This document shows, piece by piece, positions 13,349 to 20,859 of a stretch of DNA of 23,373 bases. This DNA comes from Clostridia bacterium (lineage in GTDB: Bacteria; Bacillota; Clostridia; Christensenellales; CAG-138). Below the pieces are notes generated by a model. The model searched no databases and was not told where the DNA came from. It saw only the letters and a program-made list of their open reading frames with translations. Position 1 is the first letter of the stretch. Each line of letters opens with the position of its first letter. The translations under genes and the position numbers were made by a program. The stretch is from assembly GCA_016296415.1 (NCBI GenBank), contig JAEDJH010000017.1, forward strand, positions 1 to 23,373. The letters are read 5' to 3'.

Positions 13349-14362
13349 TCAGTCGGAATTTTTGAGCTGTCCCTCAAAGCTCATGTCGAACATACGCTTT
13401 TTGAGATGCTCGAACATCTGACCGATGGAGCGTCTGTCGTGTATGGTGCGTACCGCCTCGGCAAACATGGGTGCGGCGGAAATTATGCGTATCTTGTCGG
13501 AGCCTTTCACCGCAGGGCAGTCCACGGTGTCGGTTGAAACGAGCAGCTCTATCGGGCTGTTGTTTATCTTTTTAACGGCCTTTTCGTCAAGCACCACGTG
13601 GGACAGGAAGGCAAACACACGGTTGGCGCCCTTGTCCTTCAAGCCGTGGGCGACCTCGGTTATCGTGCCGCCGGATATTGTGAAGTCATCGACGATGATG
13701 CAGTTTTTGCCCTTTACGTCGCCGATTATCTCGAGAACCTTTGCGTTTTCGTCGTGGGCGGTCCTAACCTTGTCGCCGATGGCGATGGGGCAGCCGAGCT
13801 CGTTGGCGAAGCTCCTTGCACGCTTTGCAAAGCCGGCATCAGGGGAAACGATCACGAGGTCATCGTTTACTATTCCCAAACGCCTTGCATATTCGCAGAG
13901 CAGCTTTTGTCCGTACAGGTGGTCGAGCGGCTTGGTGAAAAAGCCCTGCACCTGCGGCGCATGAAGATCCATCGTAATGACACGGTCAACGCCAACGGTC
14001 TCTATGCAGTCGGCGCATACCCTTGCACGGATGGAGACCCTCGGCTCGTCCTTTTTATCGCCCTTTGCGTATGAAAAGTAGGGGATTATTGCGGTGACGG
14101 AGTTTGCGCTCGCACGCTTGAAGGCGTCTATCCAGAAAAGCAGCTCCGTAAACTCGTCGTTGGGGTTTCTTCCGATCGTCTGGACGATATAGACGTCCTT
14201 GCTGCGTATGGATTCGTTTATGCGGACGAATATATTGCCCTCGGAAAACTTGATGGCTTCGGAGTCGCCAAGCTCCGTGCCGAGATAGTTGCACATTTTT
14301 AATGCGAAGTCCCTTGACGAACTGCCGGCAAAAATTTCGATCTCTCCGTTTACGATGAACAT
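13349..14362 (-). CDS. prs: Ribose-phosphate pyrophosphokinase (PRPP synthetase), divergent
   Basis: A 337-residue protein. It makes PRPP from ribose 5-phosphate and ATP for purine, pyrimidine, histidine and NAD synthesis. Motifs: FAGSSS (11-16), RINESIRSKDVYIVQ (48-61), the DLHAPQVQGFF signature (132-142), VSPDAGFAKRAR (172-183) and the PRPP loop VDDFTISGGT (224-233). Changes from bacterial housekeeping Prs are visible: YAKGDKK (98-104) in place of the usual YARQDRK, and VDDFTISGGT in place of VDDMIDTAGT. It is also some 20 residues longer than usual. It may be a specialised paralogue. I chose ATG 14362 because GGAGGTGG precedes it; the frame continues 15 codons upstream without a ribosome site. 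A near-consensus promoter lies 30 bases upstream, back to back with that of mnmM. Confidence 0.87.
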   Translation of the reverse strand: MFIVNGEIEIFAGSSSRDFALKMCNYLGTELGDSEAIKFSEGNIFVRINESIRSKDVYIVQTIGRNPNDEFTELLFWIDAFKRASANSVTAIIPYFSYAKGDKKDEPRVSIRARVCADCIETVGVDRVITMDLHAPQVQGFFTKPLDHLYGQKLLCEYARRLGIVNDDLVIVSPDAGFAKRARSFANELGCPIAIGDKVRTAHDENAKVLEIIGDVKGKNCIIVDDFTISGGTITEVAHGLKDKGANRVFAFLSHVVLDEKAVKKINNSPIELLVSTDTVDCPAVKGSDKIRIISAAPMFAEAVRTIHDRRSIGQMFEHLKKRMFDMSFEGQLKNSD

Positions 14363-14393
14363 TGCTTCCACCTCCGAATCAAACTGTATTATC

Positions 14394-14422
14394 ACTATAT
14401 CAGCCATTTATGGGGCTGTCAA
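14394..14422 (-). promoter_or_regulatory. Strong promoter of prs
   Basis: On the - strand a perfect TTGACA (14422-14417), 17 bases, and TATAGT (14399-14394, five of six). Transcription would begin near 14387. Only 12 bp separate its -35 box from that of mnmM. Confidence 0.85.
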
Positions 14423-14434
14423 GGGAACAAGCTG

Positions 14435-14462
14435 TTGCCAAGCCCGACGAATGTGGTATAAT
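14435..14462 (+). promoter_or_regulatory. Extended -10 promoter of mnmM, start of transcription on the ATG
   Basis: TTGCCA (14435-14440), 16 bases, and a perfect TATAAT (14457-14462) preceded by TGG, an extended -10. The expected +1 is seven bases after the hexamer, at 14469, which is the A of the start codon. Confidence 0.8.
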
Positions 14463-14468
14463 CGGAGC

Positions 14469-15023
14469 ATGAATTCATTGATGCTTGTACATGGGATTAT
14501 ACGGGAGCATATAAAAAAGCACGAGCGTGCGTTCTGCATAGACGCAACGGCGGGCAGGGGTCGTGATACGGCTTTTTTGTGCCGCACGGTCGGGGAAAGC
14601 GGACGTGTCATCGCCTTCGACATACAGCGTGAGGCGGTTGAAAGCACAAAAGCCCTCCTTAAAAAAGAGGGGCTGTTTGCGGAGGTATATATGGACTCCC
14701 ACGAAAACATGGGGCTCTATGCCGATGAGGGCAGCGTTGACTGCATCGTTTTCAACCTGGGCTATCTCCCGGGAGGAAGCCATAAGATATTCACAAACTC
14801 CCATTCGAGCATTGCGGCCATTACCGGGGGCTTATCGCTCATAAAGGACGACGGTATTATCTGCGTGTCGATATACCATGGCGGCGACACGGGTTATGCC
14901 GAGCGTGACGAGCTTTTGCAATGGCTTGAACAGCTTGACGGAAGCAGGTATCAGGTCATAGTGACCAAATTTCATAATTGGAAAAACGATCCGCCGATAC
15001 CTGTGTTTATAACGAAGGCATAA
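14469..15023 (+). CDS. mnmM: MnmM-type tRNA wobble-uridine methyltransferase (YtqB family)
   Basis: A 184-residue SAM methyltransferase of the YtqB/MnmM family. In bacteria lacking MnmC this enzyme methylates nm5(s2)U34 of tRNA to mnm5(s2)U. Motifs: the SAM-binding CIDATAGRGRDTAFL (23-37), the acidic end of strand 2 in VIAFDIQ, VDCIVFNLGYLPGG (the family signature) and the C-terminal NDPPIPVFI. Start: ATG 14469 coincides with the predicted first base of the mRNA, which would make the message leaderless. GGAG is only one base before it and could not serve. ATG 14481 is the alternative, but it too lacks a placed ribosome site. The 3' end overlaps the convergent ATPase gene by 17 bases. Confidence 0.85.
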   Translation: MNSLMLVHGIIREHIKKHERAFCIDATAGRGRDTAFLCRTVGESGRVIAFDIQREAVESTKALLKKEGLFAEVYMDSHENMGLYADEGSVDCIVFNLGYLPGGSHKIFTNSHSSIAAITGGLSLIKDDGIICVSIYHGGDTGYAERDELLQWLEQLDGSRYQVIVTKFHNWKNDPPIPVFITKA

Positions 15024-15981
15024 GCGCCGTCTGCTTTTCGATAAAGCGTGCGATCCTTTCAAAGGCGGCATCGCATACGGAAAAATCCATCGCCTCGATA
15101 TAGGGCGCCTCGAGCTCCGAGTGCAGCCTTTTTGCGTTTTTAAGGTGTGAAACCGAAATGTCGATCAGCTCGCCGTATATTCCGCAAAGCCGTGCGTCGG
15201 CATCAAAATCCTTTGCTTTCAGAAATATCCTGCCGTCAAGAAGGACGTATTCAAGCCTATCCGCATTTATCGGGTCGTGGCACAGCACGCAGTCTATGCC
15301 CTGCGACATCGCTCTGAATGCGGTGTCTTTAAGTTCACCGCAGGGTATTGCATCGCCCGTGTCGGGCAAAAAGCTCACTATTCCCTCCGGTGTGAGGGCG
15401 GATAAGAACACGTGCCGAGCGTTGCCCGGGGCGTTCTTTTTTTTACTGCACAGGGAGAATACTTCGCCTGCGTCGAATGAATTTTCCGCCTCACCCGAGC
15501 CGTGCGCCTCGGCGTTCACGCCTGCCGCCGTCCTTATGCTCTCTGCGGCGGCGGAAAAAAGATTGGAGGCGTTAAACTGCTTTTTGATCTCAAAACCGAG
15601 CGCTTCGAGAGCCTTGCGGCGGACTTTCAGCTTTTCCTCATCAAGCCCTGTGCCGAGGTTGATTATCTCGTCTGCGGCGGCAGGAAGCACGGGATCGGTC
15701 GAATGCGGGCTTGTGCCGTCCATAAGCGCAACACCGATGCTCCGTATAATTATTCCATCGAGGCTTTCGGGGTCGCTGGAACAGTGACAGCGGTCAACCG
15801 TGAGTCCAAGCCCTTCCGCATACTGTGCGGCACGCTTCATAAGGCTGCTTTTGCCCACTCCGGGTCCGCCCTTCAATATAAAAAGTCTGTTCAGCCTGCT
15901 TAAATCAAAAACGCTGTCGAACACGCCGTAAAAACCCCTGCAGGTGTTGCTTCCGGCAAAAAAATGATTAAATTCGAGCAT
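15007..15981 (-). CDS. Clostridial P-loop ATPase (PRK06851-like) with degenerate second half
   Basis: A 324-residue protein that resembles the PRK06851 group of Bacillota ATPases of unknown role. The first half has NHFFAGSNTCRGF (5-17), the Walker A LKGGPGVGKSS (about 36-46), CHCSSDPESLDG (about 65-76), VALMDGTSPH and DEIINLG. Family members usually repeat this unit with a second P-loop. Here the second half begins in the same way (HVFLSALTPEGIVSF) and ends with CHDPINADRLEYVLLDG, but the expected GxxGxGKS is gone and the segment is shortened. I chose ATG 15981 because GGGAGG lies 6 bases ahead; 25 further upstream codons have no ribosome site. A SigK-type promoter motif precedes it and spoVFA diverges from it, so a role in sporulation is plausible. 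Confidence 0.75.
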   Translation of the reverse strand: MLEFNHFFAGSNTCRGFYGVFDSVFDLSRLNRLFILKGGPGVGKSSLMKRAAQYAEGLGLTVDRCHCSSDPESLDGIIIRSIGVALMDGTSPHSTDPVLPAAADEIINLGTGLDEEKLKVRRKALEALGFEIKKQFNASNLFSAAAESIRTAAGVNAEAHGSGEAENSFDAGEVFSLCSKKKNAPGNARHVFLSALTPEGIVSFLPDTGDAIPCGELKDTAFRAMSQGIDCVLCHDPINADRLEYVLLDGRIFLKAKDFDADARLCGIYGELIDISVSHLKNAKRLHSELEAPYIEAMDFSVCDAAFERIARFIEKQTALMPSL

Positions 15982-16006
15982 GAATTGCCTCCCTGAGCCT
16001 TTTTTG

Positions 16007-16034
16007 TATGCTATGCTCCGAGCGCCGCAAGTGT
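16007..16034 (-). promoter_or_regulatory. Candidate SigK-type sporulation promoter of the ATPase gene
   Basis: On the - strand GCACA (16036-16032, AC at 16034-16033), 17 bases, then GCATAGCATA with CATAGCATA at 16015-16007. It has the same geometry as the motif before ytxC and fits AC-N16/17-CATAnnnTA. Confidence 0.5.
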
Positions 16035-16053
16035 GCATTTTGGCAAAAAGCGG

Positions 16054-16062
16054 CATATATTA
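16054..16062 (+). promoter_or_regulatory. Candidate sporulation -10 element of spoVFA
   Basis: GCATATATTA fits the CATAnnnTA -10 of mother-cell sigma factors. The matching -35 AC is not present at the ideal distance (GC instead), so only half of the promoter is supported. In Bacillus spoVF is SigK-controlled, which agrees. Confidence 0.35.
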
Positions 16063-16093
16063 AACCGATACCATGCTGAAGGAGGGCGAAAAT

Positions 16094-16861
16094 GTGGTCA
16101 TATATGTCGAAACAAATGATGAACGGATGAAATGTGCGGCAAAGTCGCTGGAGGGGTGCGGCTATGAGGTGAAAAGCTATTCGGGTGCGGCGGATGAGCC
16201 GATCACTCTCGTCGTGTCTCCGGCAAAGCCGCCCGAAAAGCTGTTTGAGCTGATAGAAACGCTTAAAAGCGGCTCGACGCTTATCGGCGGTCAAAGCCGT
16301 GCGGACGTGTCTGAGCGTGCGGCGGAGCATGGGATACGCTATATCAATGCCGTGACCGACGAAGCGTTTGCCGTTAAAAATGCCGTTGCGACGGCGGAGG
16401 GTGCGCTTTCCCTTATAATTAAGAACACCAAAAAGGTCATGGCGGAAACGGTAATAGCCGTGACAGGCTTCGGCAGGATAGGCAGGCTGCTTGCCCAAAT
16501 GCTGCACCAGCTCGGGGCGAGGGTGCATATATTTGCGAGAAATCCCGTAGATATTGCCTATGCGTACAAATACCGCATAAGAAGCTATTCGGAGCTTGAA
16601 ACGGCGATAGGCGGGTTCGATGCGGTCATAAATACCGTACCGTCAAGGGTCATTGACAATGCCGTGCTGGATAAAGCCGCACCGGAGCTGTTTTTGCTCG
16701 AGCTGGCTTCAAGCCCCTACGGGTTCGATGCGGAGTATGCCGCCGAAAGGGGGATAAACGTATTGCGTGCGCCGGGGCTTCCCACGCATTATGCGCCCGA
16801 AAGCGCCGGAAGATACCTTGCGGAAAGCGTTAAAATAAAATTGGAGGTAGAAAATGCTTGA
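16094..16861 (+). CDS. spoVFA: Dipicolinate synthase subunit A
   Basis: A 255-residue protein, the NAD(P)-binding subunit of dipicolinate synthase. With SpoVFB it oxidises dihydrodipicolinate to dipicolinic acid in the mother cell; the product is stored with calcium in the spore core. Visible: the N-terminal VIYVETNDERM strand, the Rossmann motif TGFGRIGRLLAQML (about 124-137), FDAVINTVPS, and the C-terminal LELASSPYGFD and APGLPTHYAPESAG that mark the family. Start: GTG 16094, because a perfect AAGGAGG (16079-16085) lies 8 bases ahead. The longer frame from ATG 16073 would have this ribosome site inside its coding region. At 255 residues it is shorter than the Bacillus protein (about 297), mainly in the N-terminal domain. 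It overlaps spoVFB by 8 bases. Confidence 0.92.
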   Translation: MVIYVETNDERMKCAAKSLEGCGYEVKSYSGAADEPITLVVSPAKPPEKLFELIETLKSGSTLIGGQSRADVSERAAEHGIRYINAVTDEAFAVKNAVATAEGALSLIIKNTKKVMAETVIAVTGFGRIGRLLAQMLHQLGARVHIFARNPVDIAYAYKYRIRSYSELETAIGGFDAVINTVPSRVIDNAVLDKAAPELFLLELASSPYGFDAEYAAERGINVLRAPGLPTHYAPESAGRYLAESVKIKLEVENA

Positions 16862-17429
16862 AGGTAAAAGAATAGGTTTTGCATTTACGGGGTCGTTCTG
16901 CACGATGAAGGAGGCTGTGGAACAGCTTCGGGAGCTTAAAAAAACGGGCTGCGACATTCTGCCCGTTGTGTCAAACTCGGTCTATACCACCGACACCCGA
17001 TTCGGAAGGGCGGCCGATTTTATAGCGGAGATAGAGGAGATCTGCGGCAAAAGGGTTATTGCAAGCATAAAGGATGCCGAGCCGATAGGCCCGAAAAAGC
17101 TGCTCGATTTGATGGTGGTAATGCCATGCACGGGCAACACGCTTGCCAAGCTGTACAACGGCATAACCGATACGCCCGTGACCATGGCGTGCAAGTCGCA
17201 TCTGAGGAACGGCAGACCGCTCCTGCTGTGTCCGGCGACCAACGACGGACTTGCCATGAACGCCAAAAACATCGGTGGACTTATGTGCCTGAAAAACGTG
17301 TATTTTCTGCCCTTCGGACAGGATGACTGCGTCGGGAAGCCCACATCGCTGATAGCGGACATGACGAGGCTGATACCGGCGGCGGAGGCGGCGCTTGCCG
17401 GAGAGAGGCTTCAGCCGCAGCTCATATAA
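16854..17429 (+). CDS. spoVFB: Dipicolinate synthase subunit B
   Basis: A 191-residue flavoprotein-like subunit (the family is about 200). Motifs: GFAFTGSFCTM (8-18), VVSNSVYTTDTRFG (38-51), VVMPCTGNTLAKLYNGITD (88-106), SHLRNGRPLLLCPATNDGL and LPFGQDDCVGKPTSL. It forms the active dipicolinate synthase with SpoVFA. GGAGG stands 7 bases before the ATG, inside the end of spoVFA, and the 8-base overlap indicates translational coupling. A hairpin and aspartokinase follow 113 bases later. Confidence 0.94.
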   Translation: MLEGKRIGFAFTGSFCTMKEAVEQLRELKKTGCDILPVVSNSVYTTDTRFGRAADFIAEIEEICGKRVIASIKDAEPIGPKKLLDLMVVMPCTGNTLAKLYNGITDTPVTMACKSHLRNGRPLLLCPATNDGLAMNAKNIGGLMCLKNVYFLPFGQDDCVGKPTSLIADMTRLIPAAEAALAGERLQPQLI

Positions 17430-17477
17430 ATATTCATAATATCAGCATAGACCCATTTTGAATATATTAAAAATATC

Positions 17478-17500
17478 CCGGCGAGGGGCATCTTCGCCGG
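17478..17500 (+). terminator. Stem-loop between spoVFB and aspartokinase
   Basis: CCGGCGA (17478-17484) pairs perfectly with TCGCCGG (17494-17500) around a 9-base loop. Only ACTTTG follows, so it is a weak terminator or a leader structure; readthrough into dapG is possible. I looked for a lysine riboswitch here and did not find one. Confidence 0.45.
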
Positions 17501-17542
17501 ACTTTGAAAATGTGAATATCCCGATCTATAAGGAGTGAGTTT

Positions 17543-18754
17543 ATGCTGACAGTAATGAAATTCGGCGGCTCGTCGCTTGCCACGGCGGAGAAGGTGGAAA
17601 ATGCGGCGGGCATTATAGTCAAAAAGGCTCGGGAGGGCAGCGATATTGTATGTGTCGTGTCCGCACAGGGCAAAACGACGGATGAGCTTGTGAAAAGGGC
17701 GGAGGAGGTGGCGAAAGCTCCGTCGCCGAGGGAGAACGACGTGCTGCTGAGCAGCGGAGAGCAAATATCCATGTCGCTTTTGGCGATGAAGCTGTGCGAT
17801 ATGGGCTATGATTCAATATCGCTGCTCGGCTGGCAGGCCGGCATACATACGGACGGACGCCACGGCAATGCGAGCATAAAAAGCGTACAGACGGAGCGCA
17901 TCAAAAAGGAGCTTGGGAAGGGGCGCATAGTCATCGTCGCCGGCTTTCAGGGAATAAGCTCGGACGACGACATAACCACGCTCGGCAGAGGCGGCTCGGA
18001 CACGACGGCGATCGCGCTTGCGGCGGCGCTGGGTGCGGACGAATGCTGCATCTATACCGACGTAAAGGGCGTGTATTCGGCAAATCCGAAGGTTGCGCCG
18101 GATGCGGTGAAGCACGATGAAATGACCTATGACGAGATGCTGGAGATGAGCACTCTCGGGGCAAAGGTGATGCACAACCGCTCGGTGAGCATGGCGAAAA
18201 AAAGCCGTGTGGGCTTTGAGGTATGCTCGAGCTTTGACGGCGAAAGGGGTACCTTTATACACGACTTTGCGCCCGAAAAAACGGTGTCTGGCATTGTATG
18301 CGACGGCAATATAGCCATGCTTACCGTCGAGGGCATAGAACGGGGTGAAAACACCTGCAGGCTGTTTCGGCTGCTGGCGGAGAACGGTATCTCCGTGGAC
18401 GTGATAATCCGTTCGCAGCTGTACGACGGCGGCAAGGGCACGGTAAGCTTTTCGGTGTCCGAAACCATTCTGCCGCAGGTAAGAGCGCTGCTTGAAGCGC
18501 ATAGGGGCGAGATAGGCTATACCAAGCTGAGTGCGGAAACGGGGCTTGCGAAGCTGTCGGCGGTTGGCTCGGGGCTTGCTGACAGCTGCCTCGTGGCGTC
18601 GTATATGCTTTCGGAAATGAATAAGCTCGGTATCGACCCCAAATACATCACTACCGGCGAGATAAGAATATCTGTAATAATTCCCCGGGAAATGTCGATT
18701 AGTGCGGAGCGTGCGTTAAACAGCGCCTTCTTCGGAGAGGGAAGACGCCTGTAA
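17543..18754 (+). CDS. dapG: Aspartate kinase (DapG/LysC type)
   Basis: A 403-residue protein that phosphorylates aspartate, the first step to lysine, threonine, methionine and dipicolinate. The kinase domain begins VMKFGGSSLA (4-13). SAQGKTTDEL, SSGEQISMSLLA, GFQGISSDDDITTLGRGGSD and YTDVKGVYSANPK follow, all standard. Two ACT domains occupy about 260-403 (NGISVDVIIRSQ, TTGEIRISVII) for feedback control. Length and position after spoVFAB match Bacillus DapG (404 residues, the diaminopimelate-inhibited form), so I prefer that name, but the feedback ligand cannot be read from sequence. AAGGAG lies 9 bases before ATG 17543. A terminator follows. Confidence 0.92.
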   Translation: MLTVMKFGGSSLATAEKVENAAGIIVKKAREGSDIVCVVSAQGKTTDELVKRAEEVAKAPSPRENDVLLSSGEQISMSLLAMKLCDMGYDSISLLGWQAGIHTDGRHGNASIKSVQTERIKKELGKGRIVIVAGFQGISSDDDITTLGRGGSDTTAIALAAALGADECCIYTDVKGVYSANPKVAPDAVKHDEMTYDEMLEMSTLGAKVMHNRSVSMAKKSRVGFEVCSSFDGERGTFIHDFAPEKTVSGIVCDGNIAMLTVEGIERGENTCRLFRLLAENGISVDVIIRSQLYDGGKGTVSFSVSETILPQVRALLEAHRGEIGYTKLSAETGLAKLSAVGSGLADSCLVASYMLSEMNKLGIDPKYITTGEIRISVIIPREMSISAERALNSAFFGEGRRL

Positions 18755-18772
18755 ATGCGTTTTATACGTCGT

Positions 18773-18811
18773 CCGGGCAAGGCGGAAAAGACCCTGCCCG
18801 GGCGGTTTTTT
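18773..18811 (+). terminator. Terminator of the spoVFAB-dapG transcript
   Basis: CCGGGCA (18773-18779) pairs with TGCCCGG (18795-18801), and a T-run follows at 18806-18811. It also lies directly after the dapA stop on the other strand but has no T-run in that direction. Confidence 0.8.
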
Positions 18812-19712
18812 ATATCAGTCCGAATTTTTTCATCAGTGCCGAGAGCTTTTCAAGCGCATTGGGATCCGCCGAAGTAAGCGGAGGGCGGCAGGCGCCCGAA
18901 TCGAAGCCCATAAGCCCGAGGGCGGCCTTGACAGGCATTGGGTTTACGTCCGAAAACAGCGCATTCATCAGACCGAGGTATTTAAGCTGCAGCTTCAGCG
19001 CCTTATCGGTTCTGCCCTCCGCCCACAGCCTGCAAAGCTCGTGCGTCTCAAACGGCATTATGTTTGAAAAAACGGATATTACGCCTATGCCGCCGAGAGA
19101 AAGTATGGGGACGGTCTGGTCGTCGTTGCCCGAGTATATGTATAATCCGTCGCCGCAGGCTTCGGCGATCTTTGCGATGTGGGATATATCGGACGACGCC
19201 TCCTTTATCGCAACTATCCGCTCATGCTCCTTCAGCCTCGCACAGACGGCAGGCGATATGCTCATGCCCGTGCGTGAGGGAACGTTGTACATTATCAGCG
19301 GCAGGCAGGTGCTGTCCGCAACGGCGGTAAAATGCTCCGCAAGCCCCGCCTGTGAGGTTTTGTTGTAATACGGCGTGACCACGAGCAGACCGTTTGCCCC
19401 CACGTATTCAGCCATTACGGAAAGCTCCGCCGAGTGCTTCGTGCTGTTGCTTCCCGTTCCGCAGATGACCGGTATCCTCCCGTTGACGATTTTTACCGCA
19501 AATCTGAATATGCTCCGCTTTTCCTGATCGCTCAGCGTGGCGCATTCGCCCGTTGTGCCGCATACGATGAGCGCATCCGTGGAGTTTTCTATCTGGAACT
19601 CTATCAGCCTTTCGAGCATATCGAAGTTTATCCTGCCCGGGCCGTCAAACGGCGTTACAAGCGCCGTGCCCGAGCCGTAAAACGGGGGAGTTTTTTTAAA
19701 TACCGTTTCCAT
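18810..19712 (-). CDS. dapA: 4-hydroxy-tetrahydrodipicolinate synthase
   Basis: A 300-residue TIM-barrel aldolase that condenses pyruvate with aspartate semialdehyde, the branch point to diaminopimelate, lysine and dipicolinate. Active-site residues are present: CGTTGE (51-56, Thr53/Thr54), Tyr142 and Arg147 in MYNVPSRTG, and the Schiff-base Lys170 in AIKEASSD. Further motifs are VTPYYNK and YSGNDDQTVP. AGGAGG lies 8 bases before the ATG. It is 15 bases after asd and shares its transcript. It faces dapG tail to tail. Confidence 0.96.
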   Translation of the reverse strand: METVFKKTPPFYGSGTALVTPFDGPGRINFDMLERLIEFQIENSTDALIVCGTTGECATLSDQEKRSIFRFAVKIVNGRIPVICGTGSNSTKHSAELSVMAEYVGANGLLVVTPYYNKTSQAGLAEHFTAVADSTCLPLIMYNVPSRTGMSISPAVCARLKEHERIVAIKEASSDISHIAKIAEACGDGLYIYSGNDDQTVPILSLGGIGVISVFSNIMPFETHELCRLWAEGRTDKALKLQLKYLGLMNALFSDVNPMPVKAALGLMGFDSGACRPPLTSADPNALEKLSALMKKFGLI

Positions 19713-19727
19713 TTTGCTTTCCTCCTG

Positions 19728-20801
19728 TTATCTGTTATGAATATAGCCCTCGAGGGTGAGCAGCTCGGCGAGGAGTATCGCTCCGCCCGCCGCACCCCGC
19801 ACGGTGTTGTGCGACAGCCCTGTGAAGCTGATGCTGTTTTCGCCGCACAGCCTGAGTCCTCCGGCGCATACTGCCATTCCATTTTCCGTGTCCCTGTCGA
19901 GACGGGGCTGAGGGCGGTCGGGCAGGTTCATGCGGTATATGAACTTAGCCGGAGAGGACGGAAGCCCGGTGATGGGCTTTACCGAATCCCACAGCTTTTC
20001 TATGGCGTCCAAATCGGGCGCCGTGCCGAACGTGGCAAACACGCTTGCGGTATGCCCATCGCTCACGGGAACACGTACACAGCGTGCGAAAAAGTCCATG
20101 CCGACTGCGTTCGCTATCCGTCCGTTCTCAATGTGTCCGAACAGCTTCAGCGGCTCGACCTCGCTCTTTTCGTCTTCTCCGGCGATATAGGGTATTATGT
20201 TGTCGTTTATTTCCTCAAATCCGGAAAGGCTCCTGCCTGCGCCCGAAACCGCCTGATAGGTGGATATTACGGCGCTTTTCAGCCCGTAAGCCTTATGCAG
20301 GGGGTATAAAAGCGGCACATAGCTTTGTATGGAGCAGTTTGATTTTACCGCAATAAAGCCGTATTTAGTGCCGAGCCGCCTGCGCTGGGCGTCTATTACG
20401 GCGATATGCTCCCGATTAAGCTCGGGAATTACCATCGGCACGTCGGGAGTGTGCCTGTGTGCGCTGTTGTTGGATATAACGGGACATTCGTTCATCATAT
20501 AGGCGTATTCGAGCGTTCTTATATGCTCCTTGGGCATATTTACCGCACAAAAGACGAAATTGACCTCCGAGCATATACTCTCTATTTCGTCCACGCATTT
20601 GAGCCGCATATTCTTCAGACGATCGGGCATATCCCCGTAATACGTGCGCCCCGATATTGCCTCCGAATAGGTTTTTCCCGACGAACTCGGGCTTGCGGCG
20701 AGCACGGAAATTTCAAACCACGGATGCTCCGACAGCAGCTTTGCAAAGCGCTGCCCCACCATGCCCGTTGCACCCAATATTCCGACCTTGATCTTGTTCA
20801 A
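19728..20801 (-). CDS. asd: Aspartate-semialdehyde dehydrogenase (archaeal/fungal-type)
   Basis: A 357-residue enzyme that reduces aspartyl phosphate to aspartate semialdehyde. N-terminal cofactor motif GILGATGMVGQRF (7-19), the catalytic Cys156 in KSNCSIQ, AVSGAGRSLSG, and the catalytic His250 in VPVSDGHTASV. The length and motif set are those of the subfamily first seen in archaea and fungi rather than the E. coli type. The start is TTG 20801, with AAGGGGG 8 bases ahead; no ATG fits. The leader has several potential hairpins. It is the first gene of asd-dapA, inverted relative to the Bacillus spoVFA-spoVFB-asd-dapG-dapA order. Confidence 0.93.
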   Translation of the reverse strand: MNKIKVGILGATGMVGQRFAKLLSEHPWFEISVLAASPSSSGKTYSEAISGRTYYGDMPDRLKNMRLKCVDEIESICSEVNFVFCAVNMPKEHIRTLEYAYMMNECPVISNNSAHRHTPDVPMVIPELNREHIAVIDAQRRRLGTKYGFIAVKSNCSIQSYVPLLYPLHKAYGLKSAVISTYQAVSGAGRSLSGFEEINDNIIPYIAGEDEKSEVEPLKLFGHIENGRIANAVGMDFFARCVRVPVSDGHTASVFATFGTAPDLDAIEKLWDSVKPITGLPSSPAKFIYRMNLPDRPQPRLDRDTENGMAVCAGGLRLCGENSISFTGLSHNTVRGAAGGAILLAELLTLEGYIHNR

Positions 20802-20813
20802 ATAAGCACCCCC

Positions 20814-20859
20814 TTACAGCTATCTGTAAAAAATATGCCGTACCGCACAAAATATGCGG
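20814..20859 (-). promoter_or_regulatory. Hairpins in the asd leader, one next to the ribosome site
   Basis: On the - strand CCGCA-loop-TGCGG (20859-20843) is followed downstream by TTACAG-ATAG-CTGTAA (20829-20814), six perfect pairs whose 3' arm directly joins the AAGGGGG ribosome site. A run of six T lies between the two hairpins, so an attenuator-like arrangement is possible. It does not look like a lysine riboswitch. Confidence 0.4.

Noticed and set aside
17430..17542. Lysine riboswitch upstream of aspartokinase
   Set aside because: The gap is only 113 bases and shows one simple stem-loop; the multi-helix core of the lysine riboswitch is not there.
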